A DNA stretch of 64,000 bases from the NCBI RefSeq assembly GCF_024707545.1, contig NZ_CP062229.1, positions 2,027,501 to 2,091,500 of the forward strand, in the 5' to 3' direction. Position numbers and translations under genes: made by a program. Positions 19,287-28,487 of this stretch are shown here, piece by piece. Source of the DNA: Mesorhizobium onobrychidis (GTDB taxonomy: Bacteria > Pseudomonadota > Alphaproteobacteria > Rhizobiales > Rhizobiaceae). Each line of letters begins with the position of its first letter. The stretch's first letter is position 1. The notes under the pieces were generated by a model that ran no database searches, was not told the DNA's origin, and saw only the letters and a program-made list of their open reading frames with translations.

Positions 19287-20201
19287 ATGAAGCTGGTCAG
19301 CTACAACATCCAGTACGGTTTCGGCGGCGACGGCCGCTATGATCTCGCGCGCAGCGTCAAAGTTGTCGCCGGCGCTGACATCATCGCATTGCAGGAAGTG
19401 GAACGGCACTGGCTGCGCAGCAACGAGGACGACCAGCCGGAACTTCTTTCGCGACTGCTGCCCGAATACCATTGGGTCTATGGGCCGGCCTTCGACATGG
19501 ACGCCAGCGAGCGGCGTGAAGGCCGCATCGTCAACCGGCGGCGGCAATTCGGCACCATGGTGCTGTCCAAGCTGCCGATCGTCTGGTCGCGGCTGCACAC
19601 GCTGCCGCTGCGCCGCACCGTGCGTCCGCTCAACACCCGCAACGCAGCGCTCGAATGCATGATCCGCACGCCTGCCGGTCCGGTGCGGGTGCTGTCGCTG
19701 CATCTCGCGCATATTGCCGCCGAGGAGCGGCTGGAGCAGATCGATTACCTGCTCGCCGAGCATCGCCGAGCGCCGTCCGACGGCGGCCCGTGGAGCGGCG
19801 CCGATGACGAACCTATGCGCAACTGGAGCAACGGCGAGCCGGAGCCGGAAAACCCGCTGGCGGCAATCTGGATGGGCGATTTCAACATGGAGCCGGGCAG
19901 CGCCGAATACCGGCGCATCGTCGGCAGCACGCCCTATCATCGCGGTGCCGCCTATCTCGACGGTTTCGTCGATGCCGCCGCAGTCGCCAGAGAACCGACG
20001 GCGGATTTCCACACGCATGTGAAGACCATCGACGGCAGGCTGACAAAACGACGGCTCGACCACTGCTTCGTCGGCGGGATGTTGGCGGGACGCGTGCGCT
20101 CGGTCAGTGCCGATATCGGCGAAATCGCCTCGGACCATTTTCCGCTGCGGGTCGACATCGATCTGGAAACGCCGTTCGCGACAGGGACCGGAGGCGGATG
20201 A
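19287..20201 (+). CDS. Endonuclease/exonuclease/phosphatase (EEP) family hydrolase
   Basis: A 304-residue protein with the EEP-fold signatures: SYNIQYG (residues 4-10), the metal Glu in ALQEVE near 36, GDFNMEPG near 198 and the catalytic SDHFPL near 288. Family members cut phosphodiesters in DNA, lipids or small molecules, and the substrate here cannot be read from sequence. No signal peptide is present, so it acts in the cytoplasm. It ends 7 bases before the DMT permease gene and is probably co-transcribed with it. Confidence 0.88.
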   Translation: MKLVSYNIQYGFGGDGRYDLARSVKVVAGADIIALQEVERHWLRSNEDDQPELLSRLLPEYHWVYGPAFDMDASERREGRIVNRRRQFGTMVLSKLPIVWSRLHTLPLRRTVRPLNTRNAALECMIRTPAGPVRVLSLHLAHIAAEERLEQIDYLLAEHRRAPSDGGPWSGADDEPMRNWSNGEPEPENPLAAIWMGDFNMEPGSAEYRRIVGSTPYHRGAAYLDGFVDAAAVAREPTADFHTHVKTIDGRLTKRRLDHCFVGGMLAGRVRSVSADIGEIASDHFPLRVDIDLETPFATGTGGG

Positions 20202-20208
20202 GCCGCCG

Positions 20209-21054
20209 ATGAGCCTGTTTGTCTTCTTCGCGGTGCTCGCCGCCGCCGCCATGCACGCGATCTGGAACGCGCTGGTCAAGGTCCATCTTGACCGCTTCCT
20301 GTCGATCACGCTGATGACGCTCGGTATGGGCGCCGTGGCGCTGGTGGCGCTGCCTTTCGTCGACGTGCCGAAAGCGGAAGTGTGGCCCTATATCATCGCC
20401 TCGGTGATCTTCCATATGGGCTACAGGACGTTCCTGATCGGCGCCTACAAGGCCGGCGATTTTGCCCAGACCTATCCGCTGGCGCGCGGCACCGCGCCGC
20501 TGCTTGCAGCATTTGGCGGCATGGTGGTCGTCGCCGAAGTTCCGGCGCCGCTCGCCATTGTCGGTATCGTCCTGCTGTCGGCCGGCACGCTGGTGTTGTC
20601 GTTTCGCGGAGGCGCGCATCTGGAAAGGCTGAACCTGCGCGCCGTCGGCTTTGCGCTGGGCACATCGATCTTCATCGCCAGCTATACGCTTTCCGACGGC
20701 AGCGGCGCGCGGCTGGCCGCAACTGCATCGAGCTATGCGGCGTGGCTGTTCGTCTGTGATGCGGCATGGGCGCTGGTGCTGTGCCTGATCTTTCGCGGAC
20801 CAAAGGCGCTGCCGGTGCTGGCGCGCGACTGGAAGGCGGGCGTGTACACCGGCGTGCTCAGCGGCGTCGCCTACTGGATCGTGATGTGGGCGATGACCAA
20901 GGCGCCGATCGCCTCGGTCGCGGCGCTGCGCGAAACCTCGATCCTGTTCGCCATGATGATCTCGGTGTTTGCGCTCGGCGAGAAGATGACGGGATGGCGC
21001 GGTGCCGCCGTGCTCAGCATTGTTGCCGGCGTCGTCGCGCTGAGGCTCGGGTAA
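20209..21054 (+). CDS. EamA/DMT-family inner-membrane transporter
   Basis: A 281-residue protein of about ten hydrophobic helices in two EamA halves, starting at an ATG that follows the previous stop by 7 bases. Such proteins export metabolites or amino acids; the substrate is unknown. The gene converges on the Dabb gene with a single base between the stop codons, so there is no room for a terminator. Confidence 0.88.
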   Translation: MSLFVFFAVLAAAAMHAIWNALVKVHLDRFLSITLMTLGMGAVALVALPFVDVPKAEVWPYIIASVIFHMGYRTFLIGAYKAGDFAQTYPLARGTAPLLAAFGGMVVVAEVPAPLAIVGIVLLSAGTLVLSFRGGAHLERLNLRAVGFALGTSIFIASYTLSDGSGARLAATASSYAAWLFVCDAAWALVLCLIFRGPKALPVLARDWKAGVYTGVLSGVAYWIVMWAMTKAPIASVAALRETSILFAMMISVFALGEKMTGWRGAAVLSIVAGVVALRLG

Positions 21055-21055
21055 G

Positions 21056-21370
21056 CTAAGCGCTCATCTCCAGATCGAACACGATCAGCCCGTCGGTTCC
21101 GCCTTCAAGCGCCGCGACCAGCCGAGCGCCGGCTCGGCTGTGAGCCTCATGCACCAGATAGGCGTCGCGTGCGGCGGCATCGCGGAAGTCGATGGTGAAG
21201 CCGTGCGTGAAGCCGCGCGCGAACGGCTCCGGGCTGGTGTTGACGCTGAATTCGACCTTGCCCATGCCGTCGATCACCCGCCGCAGCGCCTCAAGATCGG
21301 CATGGATTGCCGCGCGCTCGGTAGCGTCGACGTCGCTGCGAAATCTGACAAAAACACAGTGTCTGACCAT
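21056..21370 (-). CDS. Dabb (stress-responsive alpha/beta barrel) domain protein
   Basis: A 104-residue protein with the dimeric ferredoxin-like Dabb pattern (MVRHCVFVRFR at the start, FTIDFRDAAARDAYLVHEAH in the middle). Relatives include small enzymes and ligand-binding proteins of polyketide and aromatic metabolism. It is the last gene of the long catabolic operon, 9 bases after the GMC oxidoreductase, so it may bind or isomerise an intermediate. Confidence 0.85.
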   Translation of the reverse strand: MVRHCVFVRFRSDVDATERAAIHADLEALRRVIDGMGKVEFSVNTSPEPFARGFTHGFTIDFRDAAARDAYLVHEAHSRAGARLVAALEGGTDGLIVFDLEMSA

Positions 21371-21379
21371 TTTGAGTCC

Positions 21380-23008
21380 CTATGCCGCGCGGTTGCCGGA
21401 AAACACGGCCGGCGGCAGTGGTTCGCGGCCAAGGATCAGATCGGCGCCCTTTTCGCCGACCATGATGGTTGGCGCATTGGTGTTGGAGGATGGGATGTGC
21501 GGCATCACCGAGGCGTCGCAGACGCGCAACCCTTCGATGCCGCGCAGCCTGAGATCGGGCGTCACCACGCTCATCGCGTCATGGCCCATGCGGCAGGTGC
21601 CAACGGGGTGATGGTCGGTCTTGGAACTGCGGCAGGCATAATCGAACAGCTCGTCGTCGCTGGTGAGTGTCGGTCCCGGCAGCACCTCGCGCAGCACATA
21701 AGGGGCAAGTGCCTTCTGCCGCATGATCTCGCGCGCCAGCCTGAGCCCCTTGATCGACATGTCGCGATCGTAGGGATCTATCCAGTAATTCGGATCGATC
21801 AGCGGGCTGTCGGCCGGGTCGGCGCTGTTCAGCCGCACCGTACCGCGCGAACGCGGGCGCAGGAAAGCCGAGTTCAGCGTCACGCCCGGATTTTTCAGTT
21901 TCTCGACGCCGGCCTCGATGCCGGAGCCGAGGCCGAGATGGAGCTGGATGTCGGGCGAGGCGGCGGTCGGGTCGGCGTACCAGAAGCCGCCGGTCTCGAA
22001 CAGGCTGGAGGCAACCGGTCCCTTCTTCAGCAGCAGATATTGCAGGCCGGCCCACACCGTCCGGTGCAGCTTGGCGTAGTTGTCGTAGGTGTGGTCGCCG
22101 GTGCATTCGGCAATGACGAACAGGTCGAGATGATCCTGCAGGTTGGAACCGACGCCGGGCAGGTCGTGGACCGGCATCACGCCGACCGACTTCAGATGAT
22201 CGGCCGGGCCGATGCCCGATTGCATCAGCAGCTTCGGCGAGCCGATGGCGCCGGACGAGACGATCACTTCGCGCTCGGCACGCAGGGTCGTCGGCTGGCC
22301 GCCCGGCCTGTCGACGATCTCGACACCGACGGCGCGGCCTTTCTCGACGACGATGCGCGTCACCAGCACGCCGGTCCTGACGGTCAGGTTCTTGCGCTCG
22401 CGGATCGGCCTGAGATAGGCGACCGAGGCGGAGGAGCGTCTCGCGTCCTTCTGCGTCAATTGGTAATAACCGACGCCTTCTTGGGCTATCCCGTTGAAGT
22501 CCGGATTGAAGGGAATGCCCATCTCCTGTCCGGCGCGGAAATAAGCCTCGCAGATCGGCAGCGGCGCAATCGGGTTCGACACGCCGAGCGGACCCTGGTC
22601 GCCGTGAAAATCGTTGGCGTAGCGCTGGTTGTTCTCGGCCCGCTTGAAATAGGGCAGCACGTCGCGATAGCCCCAGCCGGCAAGGCCCTCTACCTTCTCC
22701 CAGGCGTCGTAATCGCGGGCGTTGCCGCGTGTATAGATCTGGGCGTTGATGGAGGAGCCGCCGCCGATCACCTTGGCCTGTGTGTACCGGAAGACGCGGT
22801 CCTTCATGTGCTTTTGCGGCACGGTCGACCAGCCCCAGGCGGCGATGCCCTTGGTCATCTTGGCGAAACCGGCCGGCATGTGGATCAGCGGGTGCCAGTC
22901 CTTGCCGCCGGCCTCAAGCAGCAGCACCTGATGCGACGGATCTTCGCTCAGCCGGTTGGCCAGGACGCAGCCGGCCGGGCCGGCGCCGACGATGATGTAG
23001 TCGGTCAT
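21380..23008 (-). CDS. GMC-family FAD oxidoreductase (choline-dehydrogenase-like)
   Basis: A 542-residue flavoenzyme. The N-terminus has the FAD-binding Rossmann motif VGAGPAGCVLANRLSED. The GMC signatures KVIGGGSSINAQIYTRG near 80 and SSGAIGSPKLLMQSGIG near 253 follow. The catalytic pair is His in HHPVGTCRMG near 465 and Asn in SSNTNAPTIM near 510. It oxidises a primary or secondary alcohol and passes electrons to oxygen or a quinone. It shares an operon with a second, unrelated GMC enzyme and an SDR dehydrogenase, so the pathway has several alcohol-oxidation steps. Confidence 0.93.
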   Translation of the reverse strand: MTDYIIVGAGPAGCVLANRLSEDPSHQVLLLEAGGKDWHPLIHMPAGFAKMTKGIAAWGWSTVPQKHMKDRVFRYTQAKVIGGGSSINAQIYTRGNARDYDAWEKVEGLAGWGYRDVLPYFKRAENNQRYANDFHGDQGPLGVSNPIAPLPICEAYFRAGQEMGIPFNPDFNGIAQEGVGYYQLTQKDARRSSASVAYLRPIRERKNLTVRTGVLVTRIVVEKGRAVGVEIVDRPGGQPTTLRAEREVIVSSGAIGSPKLLMQSGIGPADHLKSVGVMPVHDLPGVGSNLQDHLDLFVIAECTGDHTYDNYAKLHRTVWAGLQYLLLKKGPVASSLFETGGFWYADPTAASPDIQLHLGLGSGIEAGVEKLKNPGVTLNSAFLRPRSRGTVRLNSADPADSPLIDPNYWIDPYDRDMSIKGLRLAREIMRQKALAPYVLREVLPGPTLTSDDELFDYACRSSKTDHHPVGTCRMGHDAMSVVTPDLRLRGIEGLRVCDASVMPHIPSSNTNAPTIMVGEKGADLILGREPLPPAVFSGNRAA

Positions 23009-23020
23009 GGCGTCACCTGT

Positions 23021-23782
23021 TCACAGCCTCGGCACCGACAGCGCACCGTCGACATTGATGATCGAGCCGGTCGAAAAACCGAGCTTGCCGCCGGCGAGTG
23101 CCACTACGGCGGCGCCGACATCGGCGGCTTCGCCCCAGCGCTTCGCCGGCACCAGCCCGCCGTCGATCAGCGCGTCGTATTTGGCGGTTAGGCCTGCGGT
23201 CATGTCGGTGCGGATGATGCCCGGCCGCACCTCGAACACACCGATGTTTTCGGGAGCAAGCCGCAGCGCCAGGGTCTTTACCCACATCGAAAGCCCGGCC
23301 TTGGAGATGCAATAGTCGGCACGTTCCGGCGAGGCCATTTCGGCGCTGACCGAGGTGACGGTGATGATCGATTTTGCGTGATCACCCGGCGCCGCAAGCA
23401 TCGCCTTGGCAACGGCCTGGCTGAGGAACACCGTGCCGCGCAGATTGATCCCGAGGATCCGGTCGAAATTGTCCGGTTTCAATTCCAGAAGGTCGCCGCG
23501 CAAGATGGCACCGATGCCGGCATTGTTGACCAGGCAGTCGATGCGGCCGAAGGCACTTGTCACGGCATCAATAAGTGCTGAATGGCCGTCGAGGTCGGCA
23601 ATGTCGCCGCAATGGTAGGCGAATTTCGCGCCGCGGGCGGCGATGTCAGCGGCAAGCCCGTTGGCGGCTTTTTCAGCAAGGTCCACGACAAGGATGTCGA
23701 AGCCCGCATCGGCCAGCGCCTCGGCGCAGGCCAGGCCGATGCCGCGCGCGCCGCCGGTGACGATCGCTGCCGGGCGGCTCAT
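23021..23782 (-). CDS. Short-chain dehydrogenase/reductase (SDR)
   Basis: A 253-residue classical SDR. I used the start MSRPAAIVTGG, whose ATG overlaps the upstream stop by 4 bases. It has the NAD(P)-binding TGGARGIGLA (residues 9-18), NNAGIG near 90, catalytic Ser-Tyr-Lys in TSVSAEM and YCISKAG, and a PGIIRTDM motif near 190. It probably reduces a carbonyl or oxidises a hydroxyl of the operon's substrate. Confidence 0.93.
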   Translation of the reverse strand: MSRPAAIVTGGARGIGLACAEALADAGFDILVVDLAEKAANGLAADIAARGAKFAYHCGDIADLDGHSALIDAVTSAFGRIDCLVNNAGIGAILRGDLLELKPDNFDRILGINLRGTVFLSQAVAKAMLAAPGDHAKSIITVTSVSAEMASPERADYCISKAGLSMWVKTLALRLAPENIGVFEVRPGIIRTDMTAGLTAKYDALIDGGLVPAKRWGEAADVGAAVVALAGGKLGFSTGSIINVDGALSVPRL

Positions 23783-25293
23783 GCGACAAGCTCCGTCTTG
23801 CGGATGTGGTCGGCGACGCGCAATGCCTGCGCGGCGATCGACAGCGCCGGATTGACCGCGGCCGAGTTCGGCAGGAAGCTGCCGTCGACGACAAACAGGT
23901 TGTGGTGATCGAATGACCGGCAGAAGGGGTCGAGCGGCGAGGTTGCTGGATCGTCGCCCATCTTGACCGTGCCGCACTGATGCGACGGCGTGCGCTTGTC
24001 GAAAGGCCGCGACAGGACGATCGGATAGCCGCAGGCGCGGAAATTCTCGCGCATCACCTTGGTCAGTCCCTCAAGCGACTGCATGTTGGAGCGCCGCCAC
24101 TGCATGACGATGTCCTTGCCGTCGACCATGAAGCGGCTTTCGGGATCGGGCAGGTCCTCGCACATCAGGTACCAGTCGACGGCGTGGCCGGCCATGAAGT
24201 CCAGCGCGAATTTGGGTGCAAGCTTGACGTTGGCCCTGAGGATGTTGCCGTCGATCTTGCCGAGAAGCTGGACGTTGCCGAGCGGCTTGCCGCCCTTGCC
24301 GTCGGACAGATAGTAGTCATTGAGCATCAGCGTCTTCTGGTAGACGGATGTGTTCCTGCGGCGCGGGTCGATCGCCAGCATGGCGCTCGAATTGTGGTTC
24401 ATGAAGTTGCGGCCGACCTGGTCGGAACGGTTGGCGAGGCCATTGCCGCCTCCGTTGCTGTTGGGCGAGGGCGAGCGCAGCAGGATGACCGCCGAATTGA
24501 CCGCGCCGGCCGAGAGGATGACCAGCTTCGGCGTCACTTTCTTCAGCGTGCCATTCTGGCGATAATGAACGGCGGCGATCGTCCTGGCATCCGATGACGC
24601 TTCGAGATATTCGACGTGGGCACCGGTTTCAAGCCTGATGTTCCGGTCGGTAAGTGCCGCTGTCAGTGGTCCCGATTGGGCGTCGACCTTACCGGTCCCG
24701 GTGTTGGGAAACGCATCCCAGCCTGTCTTGCCGTCCTTTAGCCAGGCATCGATGTCGACGCCGAGCGGCAGCGATGCCGGGTGCAGGCCCAGGCCCTTGA
24801 GTTCGGCACGGGCGCGGGCGATCGGCGGCTCGTCCGGCACCGGCCCGAACGCATAGGGTATCGAGTGGAACGGTTCGGTGGGGTCTTCGCCGAGTGCGCC
24901 GCGCACGCGAAAAAGCTGCTCGGCCTTGGAGTACCAGGGCTCGAACTCGTCATAGGAGAACGGCCAGGCCGGCGAGACGCCGCCATAGTGCTCCATGGCG
25001 GAAAAGTCTTGCCTGCGGTAGCGGATCAGCACCGCGCCATAGAATTTCGAATTGCCGCCGACATAGTAGTAGTTGCCGGGATTGAACGCAGCACCCCCGG
25101 CCTCGAGCCACATTTCCTTCGGCCGATAGTGGCCGTCGACGAAGATGGCGCGCGTGTCACGCGTATGCGGCGTCGCCGGCAGTGGTTCGCCGCGCTCCAG
25201 CATCAGGATCGAGGCGCCACTGCCGGCAAGGCCGGAAGCGATCGTGGCGCCGCCGATGCCGGAGCCGATGATGACGATGTCCGGGTTTGTCAT
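23779..25293 (-). CDS. GMC-type FAD oxidoreductase, second type (pyranose/sugar dehydrogenase-like)
   Basis: A 504-residue flavoenzyme with the FAD motif IIGSGIGGATIASGLAGSGA at the N-terminus, YYVGGNSKFYGAVLIRYR near 75 and a C-terminal active-site segment HQCGTVKMGDDP near 441, followed by NPALSIAAQALRVADHI. It is clearly different from the choline-dehydrogenase-like enzyme in the same operon and closer to the glucose/gluconate and pyranose oxidoreductase branch. No signal peptide is seen, so it works in the cytoplasm unless carried by a partner. It starts 5 bases after the ABC ATPase gene. Confidence 0.9.
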   Translation of the reverse strand: MTNPDIVIIGSGIGGATIASGLAGSGASILMLERGEPLPATPHTRDTRAIFVDGHYRPKEMWLEAGGAAFNPGNYYYVGGNSKFYGAVLIRYRRQDFSAMEHYGGVSPAWPFSYDEFEPWYSKAEQLFRVRGALGEDPTEPFHSIPYAFGPVPDEPPIARARAELKGLGLHPASLPLGVDIDAWLKDGKTGWDAFPNTGTGKVDAQSGPLTAALTDRNIRLETGAHVEYLEASSDARTIAAVHYRQNGTLKKVTPKLVILSAGAVNSAVILLRSPSPNSNGGGNGLANRSDQVGRNFMNHNSSAMLAIDPRRRNTSVYQKTLMLNDYYLSDGKGGKPLGNVQLLGKIDGNILRANVKLAPKFALDFMAGHAVDWYLMCEDLPDPESRFMVDGKDIVMQWRRSNMQSLEGLTKVMRENFRACGYPIVLSRPFDKRTPSHQCGTVKMGDDPATSPLDPFCRSFDHHNLFVVDGSFLPNSAAVNPALSIAAQALRVADHIRKTELVA

Positions 25294-25298
25294 GGCTG

Positions 25299-26414
25299 TC
25301 AGAGGATACGGTTCTCGGTCGCCGGATCGAAGAACACCGCCTTGGTCAGGTTGAAGGCGAGCGGCGTGACCGTGCCCGGCTGGATATTGGCGTCGGCGCG
25401 CAGACGCGCCACCACCGCCTTGCCGCCGAGATTGGTGACGGCGAAGGTATCGGAGCCGGCCGGTTCCACGACTTCGATGTGACAGTCGGCGGTGGCGATG
25501 TTCGATGCGTTGCGTTCGGCTCCTTCAGGATCGGTCAGGGCCTCGGGGCGGACGCCGAAGATTATCGGCTTGCTGTGGAATGCCGACAGACCCGTCGGCG
25601 CATCGGCCAGCGGCAGCGAGATCGGCTCGCGCGCCTCGCGCTGCAGCACCACGGAAAGCGCATTGCCATTGCCACCGATCGTCGCCGGAATCAGGTTCAT
25701 GGCCGGCGAGCCCATGAAGTCGGCAACAAACAGGTTGGTCGGGTTGTTGTAAATTTCGGCAGGCGTGCCGAACTGCTGCACCTCGCCGTCGCGCATCACC
25801 GCGATCTTGGTGGCCAGCGTCATCGCCTCGATCTGATCGTGGGTGACATAGACGATTGTCGTGCCTGTGGTCGCGTGCAGCCGCTTGATCTCGATGCGCA
25901 TGTCGACGCGCAGCTTGGCGTCGAGATTGGAGAGCGGCTCGTCGAAGAGAAAGAGCTTGGGGTCGCGCACCAGCGCGCGGCCCATGGCGACGCGCTGGCG
26001 CTGACCGCCGGAGAGCTGGCTCGGCTTGCGCTGCAGGAGGTGGCCGATCTGCAGCACCTTCGCCACCTTGTCGATCGCCTTCTGGCGCTCAGCTGCCGGC
26101 ACGCCGCGCATCTCCATGCCGAAAGCAATGTTTCCTGCGACCGTCATGTTCGGGTAGAGCGCGTAGCTCTGGAACACCATGGCGATGTCGCGCTTCGAAG
26201 GGTGGAGATCGTTGATCGTCCGGCCGTCGACGCGGATTTCGCCTTCGGTGATGGTTTCCAAGCCGGCGATGGTGTTGAGCAAGGTCGACTTGCCGCAGCC
26301 GGACGGGCCGACCAGCACGAGGAAGCCGCCCTTTTCGAGATCGAGGTCGATGCCCTTCAGGATCTCGACCGATCCGAACCGCTTCCTCAGCCCATCAATT
26401 TCGAGAAAAGCCAT
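25299..26414 (-). CDS. Sugar-type ABC transporter ATP-binding protein (UgpC/MalK-like)
   Basis: A 371-residue ATPase. Walker A is GPSGCGKST (residues about 37-45), the signature is LSGGQRQRVAMGRAL near 134, Walker B is LFLFDEPLSNLDAKLR, the switch is YVTHDQIEAMTL, and a C-terminal MalK-type TOBE region follows. Start and stop lie within 5 bases of both neighbours. It powers the importer made by the next two minus-strand permeases and the binding protein. Confidence 0.95.
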   Translation of the reverse strand: MAFLEIDGLRKRFGSVEILKGIDLDLEKGGFLVLVGPSGCGKSTLLNTIAGLETITEGEIRVDGRTINDLHPSKRDIAMVFQSYALYPNMTVAGNIAFGMEMRGVPAAERQKAIDKVAKVLQIGHLLQRKPSQLSGGQRQRVAMGRALVRDPKLFLFDEPLSNLDAKLRVDMRIEIKRLHATTGTTIVYVTHDQIEAMTLATKIAVMRDGEVQQFGTPAEIYNNPTNLFVADFMGSPAMNLIPATIGGNGNALSVVLQREAREPISLPLADAPTGLSAFHSKPIIFGVRPEALTDPEGAERNASNIATADCHIEVVEPAGSDTFAVTNLGGKAVVARLRADANIQPGTVTPLAFNLTKAVFFDPATENRIL

Positions 26415-26418
26415 TCGA

Positions 26419-27357
26419 TTATCCTTTGACGGCGCCGGCCATCAGGCCGCGCACGAAATAGCGGCCAGCGACCACATAGACGAGAAGGGTCGGCAGTGCG
26501 GCGATCATCGCCGCCGCCATGTTGACGTTGTATTCGACGACACCGGTCGAGGTATTGACGACGTTGTTCAGCGCCACGGTCATCGGCATCGCGTCACCGG
26601 TGCCGGCATAGGCCGAGGCGAACAGGAAGTCGTTCCAGATGTTGGTGAACTGGTAGATGACGGTGACGACGAAGATCGGCATCGAATTCGGCAGCATGAT
26701 GCGCCGGAAAATCTGGAAGAAGCTGGCTCCGTCGACCTGTGCCGCCTTGACCAGTTCGGTCGGGAACGCCTCGTAATAATTGCGGAAGAACAAAGTGGTG
26801 AAGCCGAGCCCGTAGACGACGTGGACAAAGACCAGGTTGACCGTCGGATTGCCCAAGCCGAATGAAAATCCCGTTGCGTTGCGCAGCGTCACGCCGAAAC
26901 GGCCGAGGCTGCCGAGGATCGTCGCCATCGGCAACAGCACCGACTGGAATGGGATGAAGCAGGCAAACAGCATCAGCCCGAAAACCAGCGTGTGGCCGCG
27001 GAAGCGCCATTTGGTCAGGACATAGCCGTTGAGCGCGCCGAGCAGCGTCGAGATCAGCACCGCCGGAACCACCATCTTGATGGAATTCCAGAAATAGCCC
27101 TTGATGCCGGCGCAGGTCAGGCCGACGCAGGTCTCGCCCCACGCCTTCAGCCACGGCTCGAAGGTCGGCGCCTGCGGCAGCGCCAGCATGTTGCCGTTCT
27201 GGATCTCGTCCATCGTCTTGAACGAAGTCACCAGCATGACGAACAGCGGCATCAGGTAGAACAGCGCGAACAGCGCCAGCAGGCCATAGATGACGATGCG
27301 GTTGACGGTCCTGGCGCTGATACCGCCAGTGCGAGCGGGCGAGGCAATGACGCTCAT
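26419..27357 (-). CDS. Sugar ABC transporter permease (MalG/UgpE-like)
   Basis: A 312-residue inner-membrane protein with six predicted helices and the EAA loop ELVKAAQVDGASFFQIFRRI near residue 208. The ATG overlaps the stop of the other permease (ATGA). It belongs to the CUT1 carbohydrate group. Confidence 0.93.
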   Translation of the reverse strand: MSVIASPARTGGISARTVNRIVIYGLLALFALFYLMPLFVMLVTSFKTMDEIQNGNMLALPQAPTFEPWLKAWGETCVGLTCAGIKGYFWNSIKMVVPAVLISTLLGALNGYVLTKWRFRGHTLVFGLMLFACFIPFQSVLLPMATILGSLGRFGVTLRNATGFSFGLGNPTVNLVFVHVVYGLGFTTLFFRNYYEAFPTELVKAAQVDGASFFQIFRRIMLPNSMPIFVVTVIYQFTNIWNDFLFASAYAGTGDAMPMTVALNNVVNTSTGVVEYNVNMAAAMIAALPTLLVYVVAGRYFVRGLMAGAVKG

Positions 27358-28310
27358 CGCGGTCGCTCCCTGAGCTCGGAATAGAGATAGGGCACGATGA
27401 TCGCGGTGATGGTCATCAGCATGATCACGGCGCTGGCCGAGCCGACGGCCATTTCGTTGCGCTTGAAGGTGTACTCATACATGAAGTTCGACGGCAGCCA
27501 GGCCGAGCCGCCCGGCCCGCCGCTGGTCAGTGCTACGACCAGATCGTAGGACTTGATGGCGAGGTGGGCGAGCACGATGAAGGCCGAGAGGAACACCGGC
27601 CGCAGCAGCGGGATGACGATGCGGCGATAGAGCTGGAACGTGGTTGCGCCGTCGATCTGCGCCGCCTTCATGATCTCCCCGTCGATGCCGCGCAGGCCGG
27701 CGAGGAACATCGCCATGATGAAACCCGAGGCCTGCCAGACGCCGGCGATCACCACAGTGTAGATGACGAAATCCTTGTTTTTGATCCAGTCGAAATGGAA
27801 GCTCGTCCAGCCCCACTGGTGCAGCGTCTGCTCAAGGCCGAGGCCGGGATCGAGGAACCATTTCCATGCGACGCCGGTGACGATGAAGGATAGCGCCATC
27901 GGGTAGAGGTAGATCGGCCGCAACATGCCTTCGCCGCGGATCTTCTGGTCGAGCAGGATGGCCAGGAAAAGGCCGAGCGCCAGGCAGATGAAGATGTAGA
28001 GAAAGCCGAAAATGCCCATATTGGTGATCGACGTGTACCAGCTCGATGGCGGGTCGCTCTCGAAAGTCCAGCGCCACAGTCGCTGATAGGCGCGCGGCCC
28101 TGATATGGCATAGGACGGGAAGGTCTTGGAGTTGGTGAAGGACAGATAGACCGTCCACAGGATGAAGCCGTAGACGAAGACAATAGTGATCGCAAAGCTT
28201 GGCGCCAGTACGATCTTCGGCAGCGCGTCCTGCAGGCGCGAACGCACCGAGGCGCCCGGGCGCGCATTATGCTCCGGCGTCAGCTTGATCTGGGTCGCGA
28301 CCGTAGTCAT
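27354..28310 (-). CDS. Sugar ABC transporter permease (MalF/UgpA-like)
   Basis: A 318-residue inner-membrane protein. I start it at MTTVATQIK, preceded by GGAGGAG; the longer open frame upstream crosses a hairpin-rich spacer and has no such site. It has six predicted helices, a periplasmic insertion after helix 1 and an EAA loop GEIMKAAQIDGATTFQLYRR near 220. It is the partner of the downstream permease. Confidence 0.93.
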   Translation of the reverse strand: MTTVATQIKLTPEHNARPGASVRSRLQDALPKIVLAPSFAITIVFVYGFILWTVYLSFTNSKTFPSYAISGPRAYQRLWRWTFESDPPSSWYTSITNMGIFGFLYIFICLALGLFLAILLDQKIRGEGMLRPIYLYPMALSFIVTGVAWKWFLDPGLGLEQTLHQWGWTSFHFDWIKNKDFVIYTVVIAGVWQASGFIMAMFLAGLRGIDGEIMKAAQIDGATTFQLYRRIVIPLLRPVFLSAFIVLAHLAIKSYDLVVALTSGGPGGSAWLPSNFMYEYTFKRNEMAVGSASAVIMLMTITAIIVPYLYSELRERPR

Positions 28311-28441
28311 GGGCTCCTCCCTCTCGGGTCCCTTCACCGCCAGGCGGGGAAGGATAGCCCCGTCCAGACGGGGCGTGTTGGTTGATCGCCGGCGCCAGGT
28401 GATAAGCATTCCGACACGAGGCCGATCATCCTGGCTTAGTT

Positions 28442-28471
28442 GAACCTTCCCCACCGGAGCGGGGAAGGTTC
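28442..28471 (-). terminator. 11-bp hairpin between binding-protein and permease genes
   Basis: GAACCTTCCCC and GGGGAAGGTTC form a perfect 11-bp stem with an 8-base loop in the 177-base spacer. Two shorter hairpins (near 28329-28351 and 28356-28376) lie between it and the permease start. There is no T-run. It most likely protects the binding-protein transcript and lowers read-through into the permeases. Confidence 0.65.
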
Positions 28472-28487
28472 CCTCCATGCCTGGTTC

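Noticed and set aside
21140..23191. 683-residue plus-strand frame
   Set aside because: It is antisense to the GMC oxidoreductase gene and rich in His, Arg and Asp with no domain.
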